Assembly: GCF_039595935.1 (NCBI RefSeq)
Contig: NZ_JBCNKR010000006.1
Coordinates: forward strand, 2,824,001-2,888,000
Direction of reading: 5' to 3'
Source of the DNA: Flavobacterium sp.
GTDB lineage: Bacteria > Bacteroidota > Bacteroidia > Flavobacteriales > Flavobacteriaceae
DNA length: 64,000 nucleotides
Shown: positions 26,151-33,128 of the stretch, piece after piece
How the letters are laid out: every line of letters starts with the position of its first letter
How positions within the stretch are numbered: the stretch's first letter is position 1
The notes under the pieces: model-generated
What the model was told of the DNA's origin: nothing
The model's database searches: none
Seen by the model: the letters and a program-made list of their open reading frames with translations, nothing else
Position numbers and translations under genes: made by a program

Positions 26151-26645
26151 TTAAAATGCAATTCCAAACTGAAAGCCTACTGTAAAAGAAGCCGGATGGT
26201 CATTGCCAAAACGAACAGGCAGGGGGATGGCCGCAAAGTAGCTGCAATTGGTGCTTTTTATAATTGTTTTGTTTAGAACGGGTGTAAAACCATATCTTCC
26301 CGAAGATTCAAAAGCAGCCCTTCCTGCAAAAGTATAGCCATGTCCCAAAGCTACCAGAACTCCGGGATGAAATAGTAAATTGGTTACCTTACTGGTTCCC
26401 TGATCGTCAATATTAGGAACTACCTCAAAAGAGAACCCGATTTTCTCGTTTTTCCAGATGTTAATACCTGTTGGGAAACCTACGGCATAGTAGTCCCTGA
26501 AATTTACCATTGTCTCGTCTTTATTGACGGTCACTATGGGGTGCATTATCCCAAAGTATCCCGTAATCTTGGGATAAGTAGTTTGGGAAAAGCTTGGAAA
26601 GCTAAATACGAACAAAATAAAAAGAAAAAGAAATCTTAGAGGCAT
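26151..26645 (-). CDS. Small secreted beta-barrel-like protein in the chromate operon
   Basis: 164 residues with a signal peptide (residues 1-20, ending FPSFSQ). The mature part alternates polar and hydrophobic residues, has repeated aromatic strands (YFGIMHPIVTV, HGYTFAGRAAFE) and ends in GFQFGIAF, a terminal Phe typical of outer-membrane beta-barrels. About eight strands would fit. It precedes ChrA by 10 bases in the same operon. It might be an outer-membrane pore or sensor for oxyanions; that is inference from position only. Confidence 0.6.
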   Translation of the reverse strand: MPLRFLFLFILFVFSFPSFSQTTYPKITGYFGIMHPIVTVNKDETMVNFRDYYAVGFPTGINIWKNEKIGFSFEVVPNIDDQGTSKVTNLLFHPGVLVALGHGYTFAGRAAFESSGRYGFTPVLNKTIIKSTNCSYFAAIPLPVRFGNDHPASFTVGFQFGIAF

Positions 26646-26648
26646 TGG

Positions 26649-26680
26649 TTTTGTTTTTATAAGTTATAAAAACAAAATTA
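26649..26680 (-). promoter_or_regulatory. Promoter and 13-bp palindrome controlling the chrA operon
   Basis: On the minus strand a TAATTTTG box (26680-26673) matches TAnnTTTG and sits 28 bases before the ATG at 26645. It overlaps a perfect inverted repeat (26649-26677, arms TTTTGTTTTTATA and its complement, 3-base loop). No TTG lies at the usual upstream distance, as expected for a promoter that needs an activator. The palindrome covers the expected transcription start and may be an operator. Confidence 0.5.
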
Positions 26681-26730
26681 TCAGCATAAAACATCTTTAA
26701 ATAGAATGCTTTTTACGTTTTGTATATTGA

Positions 26731-27576
26731 TTACTTTTTATTGATTTTTTTTCGGTAAGCGGATGGATTTCTGCCTGTCTGGGCTTTAAAAATCCTCGTG
26801 AAATGACTCTGGTCAGAAAATCCGGTCATATAGGCAATTTCAGTCAGGGTATAAGAAGAGTTTTCAATAAGATTTACAGCCTTTTCAATTCTTTGTTTTC
26901 TGACATAATCACCAAAATTTAAATCTTCAAAATATTTGGAAAATTCTCTGGACAGGTAGGATGGATTTAAATCGAGTTCACCTGATATTTTCTTGAGATC
27001 AAAAGTGAATTGTGCATCAATCTGGTCCTGAATAAGATTTTTAAGGTCTTTTACCCAGGATGGAGTTTTTCCGGCTGTTTTTTTGTCTTTAAGAAATTTA
27101 CTGTAAACCTCGTGCAGCAGATTTTCAAAGGGACTGTTTTGCAGGTGTTTCTGCTTGTACAGATGCGCTGCCCAGCTGTAAAGAGCGTCATAAAGTATCA
27201 TTCCGGTTTCAAGAAGCTTGTAATCGTCGGTGATGTTATGTGCAAGTCCGGCTGAAACTGCCCAGAGCCCTGCAGATTCAGCGGCAATGTCATGTCGGTC
27301 AGTATCGGCACCGCGTACAATTTTGGCTATTATCAAAACTGCCGGATCTTCTATCTTATATTTTTTTACGATATAGTCAAAGGTGCATTCTTCCTTGTAA
27401 TGTGTAAATTCAACATCCGGTATATCAAAAGGTATTGCATTAAACTCAACCGCTTTTTCGAGAACCTGCTCAAATGGCACATAGATAAATTCCGCATCCT
27501 TATCCACAAATTTTTTAATAAGCCAGGGACAGGCAATACGGTCTATTTTCGGTCTTTCTCTGGTGATCCATTTCAT
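26731..27576 (-). CDS. ChrB-like chromate sensor fused to an AraC HTH
   Basis: 281 residues. Residues 1-about 150 match the chromate-resistance ChrB C-terminal domain (Chrome_resist): KWITRERPKIDRIACPWLIK, YKEECTFDYIVKKYK and IVRGADTDRHDIA are its conserved blocks. Residues about 185-281 are an AraC-type double HTH (DLKKISGELDLNPSYLSREF; ENSSYTLTEIAYMTGFSDQS; a terminal GRNPSAYRKK). This is a one-component regulator in which the ChrB domain should sense chromate and the AraC part bind DNA. It lies directly upstream of the secreted protein and ChrA, with an 85-base gap holding a promoter. Confidence 0.85.
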   Translation of the reverse strand: MKWITRERPKIDRIACPWLIKKFVDKDAEFIYVPFEQVLEKAVEFNAIPFDIPDVEFTHYKEECTFDYIVKKYKIEDPAVLIIAKIVRGADTDRHDIAAESAGLWAVSAGLAHNITDDYKLLETGMILYDALYSWAAHLYKQKHLQNSPFENLLHEVYSKFLKDKKTAGKTPSWVKDLKNLIQDQIDAQFTFDLKKISGELDLNPSYLSREFSKYFEDLNFGDYVRKQRIEKAVNLIENSSYTLTEIAYMTGFSDQSHFTRIFKAQTGRNPSAYRKKINKK

Positions 27577-27746
27577 AAATCAAAAAAGCTTTTTAAGAAT
27601 CTCTGCTAAGATACATTTTTAAAAATAAAATGCAGTCTGCCATGATAATTCTTAAAGAAAGATGCGCAATCGAAATAACGACAAAAGATAGGGGAAGGGA
27701 GGTATTTATTATTTTTATTGCGATGTAAATGTTTAGGATTAATCTT

Positions 27747-27754
27747 TATATTTG
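27747..27754 (+). promoter_or_regulatory. Candidate -7 box of the SDR gene
   Basis: TATATTTG matches TAnnTTTG exactly and ends 17 bases before the ATG at 27772. No TTG lies within the usual 17-23 bases, so support is partial. Confidence 0.35.
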
Positions 27755-27771
27755 ATAATGAAATTAAGAAA

Positions 27772-28560
27772 ATGAGCGAAAAAACGAAACCATATGCCTT
27801 AATAACCGGCGCCAGCAAAGGCATCGGAAAATCTATTGCTTATCAATTGGCTAAACAAGGTTATCCATTATTACTTGCTGCCAGAAGTGAAGAAGATTTA
27901 AAAGCATTATCAAATGATCTTCAGGTGAAATACGGTATCAACGCTTTTATTTTCCCGATTGATCTTTCGGAAAACGGTGCTTCACAAAAAGTGACCGATT
28001 GGATAAAAACGAATAGTTATCCGGTTGGTATTCTGGTTAATAATGCTGGTTATGGTATTTGGGGGGATTTTAGCAAGTCCTTACTAAGCGATCAGCTTGG
28101 TATGATGCAGCTCAACATGAATGTTGTTGTAGAACTTTCACATTTATTAGTACCTATACTTTCACAAGAAAAACAAGCTTACATTTTAAATATATCAAGT
28201 ACAGCTGCATATCAGGCGGTACCTACGCTGGCGGTTTACTCGGCTACAAAAGCTTTTGTTTTATCTTTTACCCGTGCTTTGCGTTTTGAACTTGCCCAAA
28301 CTTCAATTTCTGTAACCTGTTTTAGTCCGGGTCCGGTTGATACCGGTTTTGCTGCAAGGGCAGGTTTAAGTGCTTTAAATAAAATGGCTGAAAAGTTTAA
28401 TATGCAGCCAGATGAGGTTGCAAAAATGGCTGTAAAAGCTATGTTCAGCAAAAAATCTGAAGTTATTCCGGGATTTACGAATATCATTTCAGTATATGCC
28501 AATCGTATACTGCCAAAGGCTTTCATCGAAAAAACAGCAGCCGGGATTTACAAAATTTAA
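27772..28560 (+). CDS. Short-chain dehydrogenase/reductase
   Basis: 262 residues from the ATG at 27772. The frame opens at 27718, but those 18 codons contain the promoter-like TATATTTG and look non-coding. The NADP-binding loop TGASKGIGKSIAYQL, the LVNNAGYGIWGDF segment, catalytic Ser in LNISSTAAYQ and the YSATKAF Tyr-x3-Lys pair are all intact, so the enzyme should be active. The form is close to the DltE/YqjQ-like classical SDRs of about 260 residues. It is separated from the following leader ORF by 87 bases; no operon link is apparent. Substrate unknown. Confidence 0.9.
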   Translation: MSEKTKPYALITGASKGIGKSIAYQLAKQGYPLLLAARSEEDLKALSNDLQVKYGINAFIFPIDLSENGASQKVTDWIKTNSYPVGILVNNAGYGIWGDFSKSLLSDQLGMMQLNMNVVVELSHLLVPILSQEKQAYILNISSTAAYQAVPTLAVYSATKAFVLSFTRALRFELAQTSISVTCFSPGPVDTGFAARAGLSALNKMAEKFNMQPDEVAKMAVKAMFSKKSEVIPGFTNIISVYANRILPKAFIEKTAAGIYKI

Positions 28561-28647
28561 TTTTTTTTCGAAAAAAACTAAAAAAATATTCTTTACGAAA
28601 AAGAAATTATATTATCTTCGCATTAATATCTACTAATTCTATAGAGT

Positions 28648-28833
28648 ATGTCAAATAAAAGAAACATTTTTAATTTTCCTAAAGGTCGAATGCACGCAAA
28701 TACGGTAATATGTTATTGCTGTTGTTGCTGTTGCAGTCTTTTAGATAAAATTAAAAACACTATTCTTTCATTTATTAAATCTATATTATCATGGTATCTT
28801 CTTATAAAACCTTTACCCTTACAAATCAATTAA
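28648..28833 (+). CDS. Polycysteine leader ORF (putative cysteine-responsive attenuator)
   Basis: A 61-codon ORF starting at 28648 (or at an inner ATG, 28690) carries Cys codons at 28711-28734 that read C-Y-C-C-C-C-C-C-S (seven Cys in eight residues). It ends at 28833, overlapping the first 43 bases of the PhyH gene in another frame. Such Cys runs are very rare in proteins. Short polycysteine ORFs overlapping the next gene are known in mycobacteria as cysteine-responsive attenuators. I infer a similar role here: slow translation at the Cys codons when charged tRNA-Cys is scarce would alter translation or transcription of the downstream operon. A TAnnTTTG-like TATCTTCG lies at 28613-28620. Confidence 0.6.
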   Translation: MSNKRNIFNFPKGRMHANTVICYCCCCCCSLLDKIKNTILSFIKSILSWYLLIKPLPLQIN

Positions 28834-29597
28834 CAGATGAGCAAATAAACTTTTTTAACGAGCATGGCTTCATCCATTTCAAAAAATTTATAAATCCTGA
28901 AACGGTTTCCTCAATCATTGATGCTTCCAAACAAGTACAGCAAAAATGGATTGAAGATGACGTTAAAAAAATAAATGGCGTGCCTATTAAATTTGGAAAA
29001 GATTTAGACGGTTCTCCTATTGTACAGCGTTTTGCTTTTATCAATCAACATCATCAAACCTTAAGCGGACTTTTGCTTGACCCAAGATTTAGTAGTTTAT
29101 TACAACTGGCGGGCGATGGCGCAAGATTAGGTACTGAAGAAAAAGACGGAATGGTTTTCAATCATTACATCAATGGACCCGAAAGTAAGTTTTCTAAAAT
29201 GGGATGGCATACAGATGGTTTAAGAGATATTTTTTATGGTACTAAATTAAATCCGATGTTAAATGTGGGCATTCATTTAAGTACTTTAAAACCAGAAAAC
29301 GGAGGTTTAAAAATCATTCCGGGAACTCACAAACAGAGTATTTACCAAATGCTTTTCCGAAAAAAATATTTTTTAGATCATCAGGCCGATCCGGAGGAAG
29401 TTTCCATCAATCCGGAAGCGGGAGATTTAACCATTCACGATGGCCGTTTGTGGCACAGAGTTGCTGAGTCAACTATTCGTGGTGAAGAGAGTAGAAGAAG
29501 GGTGATTTATATTCCGATTATTGCAGGAAAATATGCTCCTAAAAATGAGAACAGTCCAACGGTTTTCTATCAACGTTTTGCAGGTATTGTTAAATAA
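28791..29597 (+). CDS. PhyH-like Fe(II)/2-oxoglutarate dioxygenase
   Basis: 268 residues. The iron-binding facial triad is visible as His140-x-Asp142 (MGWHTDG) and His222 (GRLWHRV), with Arg 235-237 (ESRRRVIY) to hold 2-oxoglutarate. KPENGGLKIIPGTHKQS is the conserved core strand of the phytanoyl-CoA dioxygenase family. The enzyme hydroxylates an unactivated carbon, often in lipids or small molecules. Its start codon lies inside the polycysteine leader ORF, so its translation is probably coupled to it. A 49-codon ORF begins three bases after its stop, then come lipid and flippase-like genes. A role in a lipid or cell-envelope pathway is inference. Confidence 0.85.
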   Translation: MVSSYKTFTLTNQLTDEQINFFNEHGFIHFKKFINPETVSSIIDASKQVQQKWIEDDVKKINGVPIKFGKDLDGSPIVQRFAFINQHHQTLSGLLLDPRFSSLLQLAGDGARLGTEEKDGMVFNHYINGPESKFSKMGWHTDGLRDIFYGTKLNPMLNVGIHLSTLKPENGGLKIIPGTHKQSIYQMLFRKKYFLDHQADPEEVSINPEAGDLTIHDGRLWHRVAESTIRGEESRRRVIYIPIIAGKYAPKNENSPTVFYQRFAGIVK

Positions 29598-29599
29598 TT

Positions 29600-29749
29600 A
29601 TGCTGTTTATTATTGCATTTAGTTATCTGGTTAGATCAGGTAAGCTAAAAAGTACCTCAGATTTTTTTAAAAATAAGCACAGAAAAATCAAATTAAAAAT
29701 TGCAAAACTGGAATTGGCTATACTATCCGGCTTACAAATATTGGGCTAA
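29600..29749 (+). CDS. Small protein (49 residues) inside the dioxygenase operon
   Basis: The ATG at 29600 lies 2 bases after the dioxygenase stop, and the stop at 29747-29749 is 2 bases before the next gene's ATG. The peptide begins with a hydrophobic stretch (MLFIIAFSYLVRSGK), has a strongly basic middle (FFKNKHRKIKLKIAK) and a second hydrophobic end (LAILSGLQILG). The tight spacing on both sides argues for a real gene rather than spacer. It may be a small membrane-associated subunit. No family recognised. Confidence 0.5.
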   Translation: MLFIIAFSYLVRSGKLKSTSDFFKNKHRKIKLKIAKLELAILSGLQILG

Positions 29750-29751
29750 TA

Positions 29752-30438
29752 ATGGGAAAAGAAACACAAATTGAAGATTATACTGCAATTGCACAAAGAA
29801 CCTTTTCTGACCGTAAGCGAACTAATATTTTAAAAAGAGCAGAACAGTCAACGATTGTATTTTTACTTCCAAAAGTGCCTGGATATATTTCGCCGAACTT
29901 ACTTACTTTAATGGGTACGCTGGGTTCCGGATTCGTTTTTCTGGCTTTTGTTTTAGGAAGTTATTTCACAAACTGGTATTTACTTTTAGGTATTATCGGG
30001 TTAGGAATAAATTGGTTAGGTGATTCTTTAGACGGAAGATTGGCTTACTATAGAAATATTCCACGCCGCTGGTATGGTTTTGCGCTCGATATCATTGCCG
30101 ACTGGATTGGTATTGTACTTATAGGCTTTGGCTACTACATTTATGCTGAAAATGGCACACAAGTATTAGCCTTTGCTTTTGTTGCGCTGTACGGCTGGTC
30201 TATCATCATCAGTCAGTTACGTTATAAAATTACAAATGAATACAGTATAGATTCAGGTTTTGTTGGGCCAACAGAACTCAGGTTTATAATTGCTTTAATT
30301 TTAATAATAGAAGTTCTGTTTCACGGATCAATTGCATATCTGGCTGGATTAATCACTTTTATATTGCTTATAATCAATACTGTTGATAGTTTGAAACTTT
30401 TAAAGCAAGGCGATATAAAAGATCAAAACCCAGACTGA
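29752..30438 (+). CDS. CDP-alcohol phosphatidyltransferase family membrane protein
   Basis: 228 residues with about six membrane helices. The CDP-alcohol phosphotransferase motif lies in residues 91-117: Asp91, Asp94-Gly95, Ala98, Gly109, Asp113 and Asp117 fit the consensus D-x2-D-G-x2-A-R-x8-G-x3-D-x3-D. Two deviations are seen: Tyr99 replaces the Arg, and the spacer to Gly is 9, not 8. All four metal-binding Asp residues remain. The family transfers a phosphoalcohol from CDP to an acceptor in phospholipid synthesis. The gene sits in an operon with the PhyH enzyme and GtrA; its stop almost touches the next ATG. The acceptor is unknown. Confidence 0.8.
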   Translation: MGKETQIEDYTAIAQRTFSDRKRTNILKRAEQSTIVFLLPKVPGYISPNLLTLMGTLGSGFVFLAFVLGSYFTNWYLLLGIIGLGINWLGDSLDGRLAYYRNIPRRWYGFALDIIADWIGIVLIGFGYYIYAENGTQVLAFAFVALYGWSIIISQLRYKITNEYSIDSGFVGPTELRFIIALILIIEVLFHGSIAYLAGLITFILLIINTVDSLKLLKQGDIKDQNPD

Positions 30439-30439
30439 T

Positions 30440-30871
30440 ATGTTCAGTAAAAAATCTATTTTTACTTTTCTGCAAGCTCAGGTTGCAGCATTTTTAGGTG
30501 GCATTACCGATTATGGTTTAATGATTTTATTGACAGAAGTATTTAAACTGCATTTTACCTTTTCTATTCTAATCTCCGGAACTGTTGGCGCCATTATGAA
30601 TTTCAGCATTAATAGATTTTGGGTATTTAAAAATCAATGTGATTATAGCAGCCGCATCAATAGTCAGCTTTTTAAATTTGCGATGGTTGTATTGGGAAGC
30701 ATTTCTTTAAAATCATTTGGTACGTTTATTTTGCATAATCTATTTCAAATCGATTATAGAATTGGAAGACTAATCACGGATAGTTTTGTTTCTTATGGAT
30801 TTAATTATCCACTGATTAAATACTGGGTTTTTAGAATAAACAAAAAACAGAACATAGTCGAATCAAATTAA
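30440..30871 (+). CDS. GtrA family membrane protein
   Basis: 143 residues with four hydrophobic helices. FLGGITDYGLMILLTEVF in helix 1, a SGTVGAIMNFSINRFWVF segment in helix 2 and a final FNYPLIKYWVF are the GtrA/DPMS signatures. GtrA-like proteins help move polyprenyl-linked sugars or related intermediates across the membrane. It starts one base after the stop of the CDP-alcohol transferase, so it is the last gene of that operon. A role in handling a lipid-linked product of the upstream genes is inferred. Confidence 0.85.
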   Translation: MFSKKSIFTFLQAQVAAFLGGITDYGLMILLTEVFKLHFTFSILISGTVGAIMNFSINRFWVFKNQCDYSSRINSQLFKFAMVVLGSISLKSFGTFILHNLFQIDYRIGRLITDSFVSYGFNYPLIKYWVFRINKKQNIVESN

Positions 30872-30894
30872 TCCGTTGTGTACAATTTTTTTTA

Positions 30895-31054
30895 AACACA
30901 TAGAAACATAGTTTTTAGATGTGTAAAAAGAATAAAAAAAGAAACTAGTTTCTTAACACATAGCTGGCTATGTTTATTTTAAACAAGTGAAACGCCTTTT
31001 TGAGCGCACAAAATCTATGTTTCTAGCCTGCACTGAGCGGAGTCGAAGTGTGTT
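30895..31054. repeat. Intergenic repeat element of about 160 bases, MITE-like
   Basis: The stretch opens with AACACATAGAAACATAG and has the partly complementary CTATGTTTCTAG at 31015-31026 and GTGTGTT at its end. A smaller inverted repeat (ACATAGCTGGCTATGT) lies in the middle. The last third carries TGCACTGAGCGGAGTCGAAG, GC-richer than its surroundings. No ORF fits. Nested imperfect terminal repeats suggest a mobile non-coding element; similar ones are common in flavobacterial genomes (recollection, not checked). Confidence 0.5.
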
Positions 31055-31090
31055 AAAAAATCCACCCAATACATTATAAATATTTCATTT

Positions 31091-31669
31091 ATGAACAAAT
31101 TATCATTTAAATATTTTACAAAATTACTAATCGTTATAACGATTTTAGTAAATATAATATCCGGAAAGCTATTGGCACAATCCAAAAATCCATCTCCATT
31201 AAATTTTCCAACGCCTAAAAATGTAGATAATATGCTATTTTACGTTCAGCGCGACCCAAATATAAATACTGCTATTTATGCCATAAACTATCAGGAAAAT
31301 GGGAAAATAGACAAAAGTAATCCTATAAAATCATATTGGATTCGATATGCTGAGAAAGGTGAAAAAAAAGATTTTAATTATATACAGCGCAAATTTGCTT
31401 ACGGAATAGAAAGTAAAACCTTAAATAATGAGGAGTTTGAGCTTCAATTTGTATCGTATAAAAAATTATCCTTATTCTTAAAAAAGGTAGATTCAGATCA
31501 AAAATATCATGTTTTTGTAAATGTAAATCAGAAAAAAATACAGGTAGAAAAAATATTTGTACGTATTGAAGGCGGTTCTTTTTGGCTGCCAAATGTAAAG
31601 TATGTAGAAGTTACCGGAATTGATGCTTCTTCTAATAAAACAATTACAGAAAGGATGTTATTAAAATAA
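31091..31669 (+). CDS. DUF4833-like secreted protein
   Basis: 192 residues with a signal peptide (residues 1-about 30, ending GKLLAQ). The mature protein has NFPTPKNVDNMLFYVQRDPN, NTAIYAINYQENGKID and PIKSYWIRYAEKGEKKDF, which match the layout of DUF4833, a periplasmic family of unknown function in Bacteroidota. The fold is probably a single beta-rich domain of about 150 residues. No close neighbour shares its strand and spacing; the preceding spacer contains a repeat element. Confidence 0.65.
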   Translation: MNKLSFKYFTKLLIVITILVNIISGKLLAQSKNPSPLNFPTPKNVDNMLFYVQRDPNINTAIYAINYQENGKIDKSNPIKSYWIRYAEKGEKKDFNYIQRKFAYGIESKTLNNEEFELQFVSYKKLSLFLKKVDSDQKYHVFVNVNQKKIQVEKIFVRIEGGSFWLPNVKYVEVTGIDASSNKTITERMLLK

Positions 31670-31829
31670 GCTTTTTTAGAACAGCTGCCTGATCAGCTAT
31701 ATTTTTTTGAGATTTGTATTTCCTGTAAGGTTATCTTAAAAATGGTTTCAAATTATAAGATGAAACATGTTTGTAAATATTTGTTCACTAGTTGGTTGTA
31801 AATTTAACTGACCAATACATGAGCAAATT

Positions 31830-32037
31830 ATGGAAACAATTTTAATTTTAAAAAAGTCTTTTTTCTGTTTTCAAAAACTGACAAGAAGAAAAACAGCTGC
31901 ATTAATTTTATTAGTTACGACCTCTAATTTTTGTTTTTCGCAGGAAACAAATAAAACCGAAACTCCAAAAGTTGCTCAAAATGTTTCTTGGTGATTCCAA
32001 AGAATCCAAGTCTTCAAAAAACACTAAAACGAAATAG
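31830..32037 (+). pseudogene. Small secreted protein gene with apparent frameshift
   Basis: Frame one (31830-31994) encodes a signal peptide-like start (LTRRKTAALILLVTTSNFCF, then SQETNKTE) and stops after QNVSW. A second frame beginning at 31981 (MFLGDSKESKSSKNTKTK) runs on to 32037. The Ser/Lys-rich second part reads as the natural continuation of the first. A single-base change near 31980 would join them into about 68 residues. Either a decayed gene or a sequence error. Function unknown. Confidence 0.45.
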
Positions 32038-32101
32038 GTAATTTTAATTTTAACAGCTGTTTTGAATCATTAATCTAAGTAAATATTTAAATTTTCAAAA
32101 G

Positions 32102-32341
32102 ATGTCTTTACCTGATAAATTATATAATATGAAATTTGCAGAATATTTTGATTCGATGCGCAGGATGTATCTGCAGGATGAAAAATTCAAAGAGATTTGT
32201 GATAATTACTGCAGTAATGTTGCTGATATGGAGATGTACAGGAAAAAAAAGGAAAAGAATTTTTTTAAAGAACACGAATGTGAAAACTTATCAAAAGAGC
32301 TCGAAGAAGAAATACTTTTTTATTTGGTCCGTAAAAGTTAA
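32102..32341 (+). CDS. Small hypothetical helical protein
   Basis: 79 residues, strongly charged and helical (FDSMRRMYLQDEKFKEICDN, KELEEEILFYLVRKS). No signal peptide or membrane helix. It contains two Cys near the middle (EICDNYCSN) and one near the end (HECEN). A terminator follows, and a short leader precedes. No family recognised; probably cytoplasmic. Confidence 0.5.
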   Translation: MSLPDKLYNMKFAEYFDSMRRMYLQDEKFKEICDNYCSNVADMEMYRKKKEKNFFKEHECENLSKELEEEILFYLVRKS

Positions 32342-32390
32342 TCTTATGAGGCACATTCTATTCTAGATTGTTAAAAAAATTAATTTAAAA

Positions 32391-32422
32391 AAAAATCCCA
32401 TTTCGTTAGAAATGGGATTTTT
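32391..32422 (+). terminator. Intrinsic terminator
   Basis: A 13-bp stem (AAAAATCCCATTT / AAATGGGATTTTT) with a 6-base loop and a T-run lies 50 bases after the 79-residue gene. Confidence 0.85.
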
Positions 32423-32472
32423 TTTTGCTTCTTACTGAACAAGAAAGGCTTCAGAATTATTTATTATAATCA

Positions 32473-32652
32473 CTATTGGCCAGAATCTTCATTATCTTGA
32501 GAATCCGGATTGTCCTGAGTCTTTTGTTTTGGTTCATCCCAGTCTCCCCAGTCTCCTTTATAAATTTTTACGCATACTAATTCCTTATTATCTCCTTCAT
32601 AAATCTTTGTACAGCAATATTTTGCATTTTGATTTTCTTTTACATTTTCCAT
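32473..32652 (-). CDS. Small acidic hypothetical protein
   Basis: 59 residues. It begins MENVKENQNAKYCCTKIYEG, with a Cys-Cys pair, continues with KGDWGDWDEPK and ends in an Asp/Glu/Gln-rich tail (QDNPDSQDNEDSGQ). The tail resembles the other acidic proteins of this region (33617 and 54705). Codon use looks coding and the ATG at 32652 is the only good start. Function unknown. Confidence 0.5.
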   Translation of the reverse strand: MENVKENQNAKYCCTKIYEGDNKELVCVKIYKGDWGDWDEPKQKTQDNPDSQDNEDSGQ

Positions 32653-32711
32653 AATTTCTTAGTGTTGTGATTTTAATTAAATAGATGGGGGTCAGTCGAT
32701 ATTATTAATTT

Positions 32712-32843
32712 TTAAAGTGTCTTTTTTTGCAGAAATGCTTCTTTTTGATCTCGTTTTTCATCTTCATCATCACAAGGAAGTGCACAATTAAAATTGATTG
32801 CTATTAAAATAATTGGGATGATATATGAGAATAGATTTTTCAT
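32712..32843 (-). CDS. Small lipoprotein-like peptide
   Basis: 43 residues. MKNLFSYIIPIILIAINFNC is a short signal segment with Cys at position 20. It is followed by LPCDDEDEKRDQKEAF, a charged mature part. The Cys context (INFNC) is a weak lipobox. The peptide is divergent from the pseudo-receiver gene and 59 bases from the previous small gene on the same strand. Confidence 0.4.
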   Translation of the reverse strand: MKNLFSYIIPIILIAINFNCALPCDDEDEKRDQKEAFLQKKTL

Positions 32844-33128
32844 AGATTGTTTTTGTGAGAATTAGTTCGCAAAGTTAATCCGGCACTTTAATCCAATTTA
32901 TATAATTTACAGTTTACGTTTATATGATTTCCATATTTTAAATAGCAGTTTTTAACCTAAAGCTTCCTTTTGAAAGCTAAAATCAATACTATTTATGAGG
33001 TAGAATTACTACAAACATGGGAATTATATAACATGAGAACAGAAATTATATAAATTTCCGGATATGTTATATAGAAATTTGTAAGATTCAATATTCAATA
33101 ATTATAAACTTTAAAAAAGATAATTATC

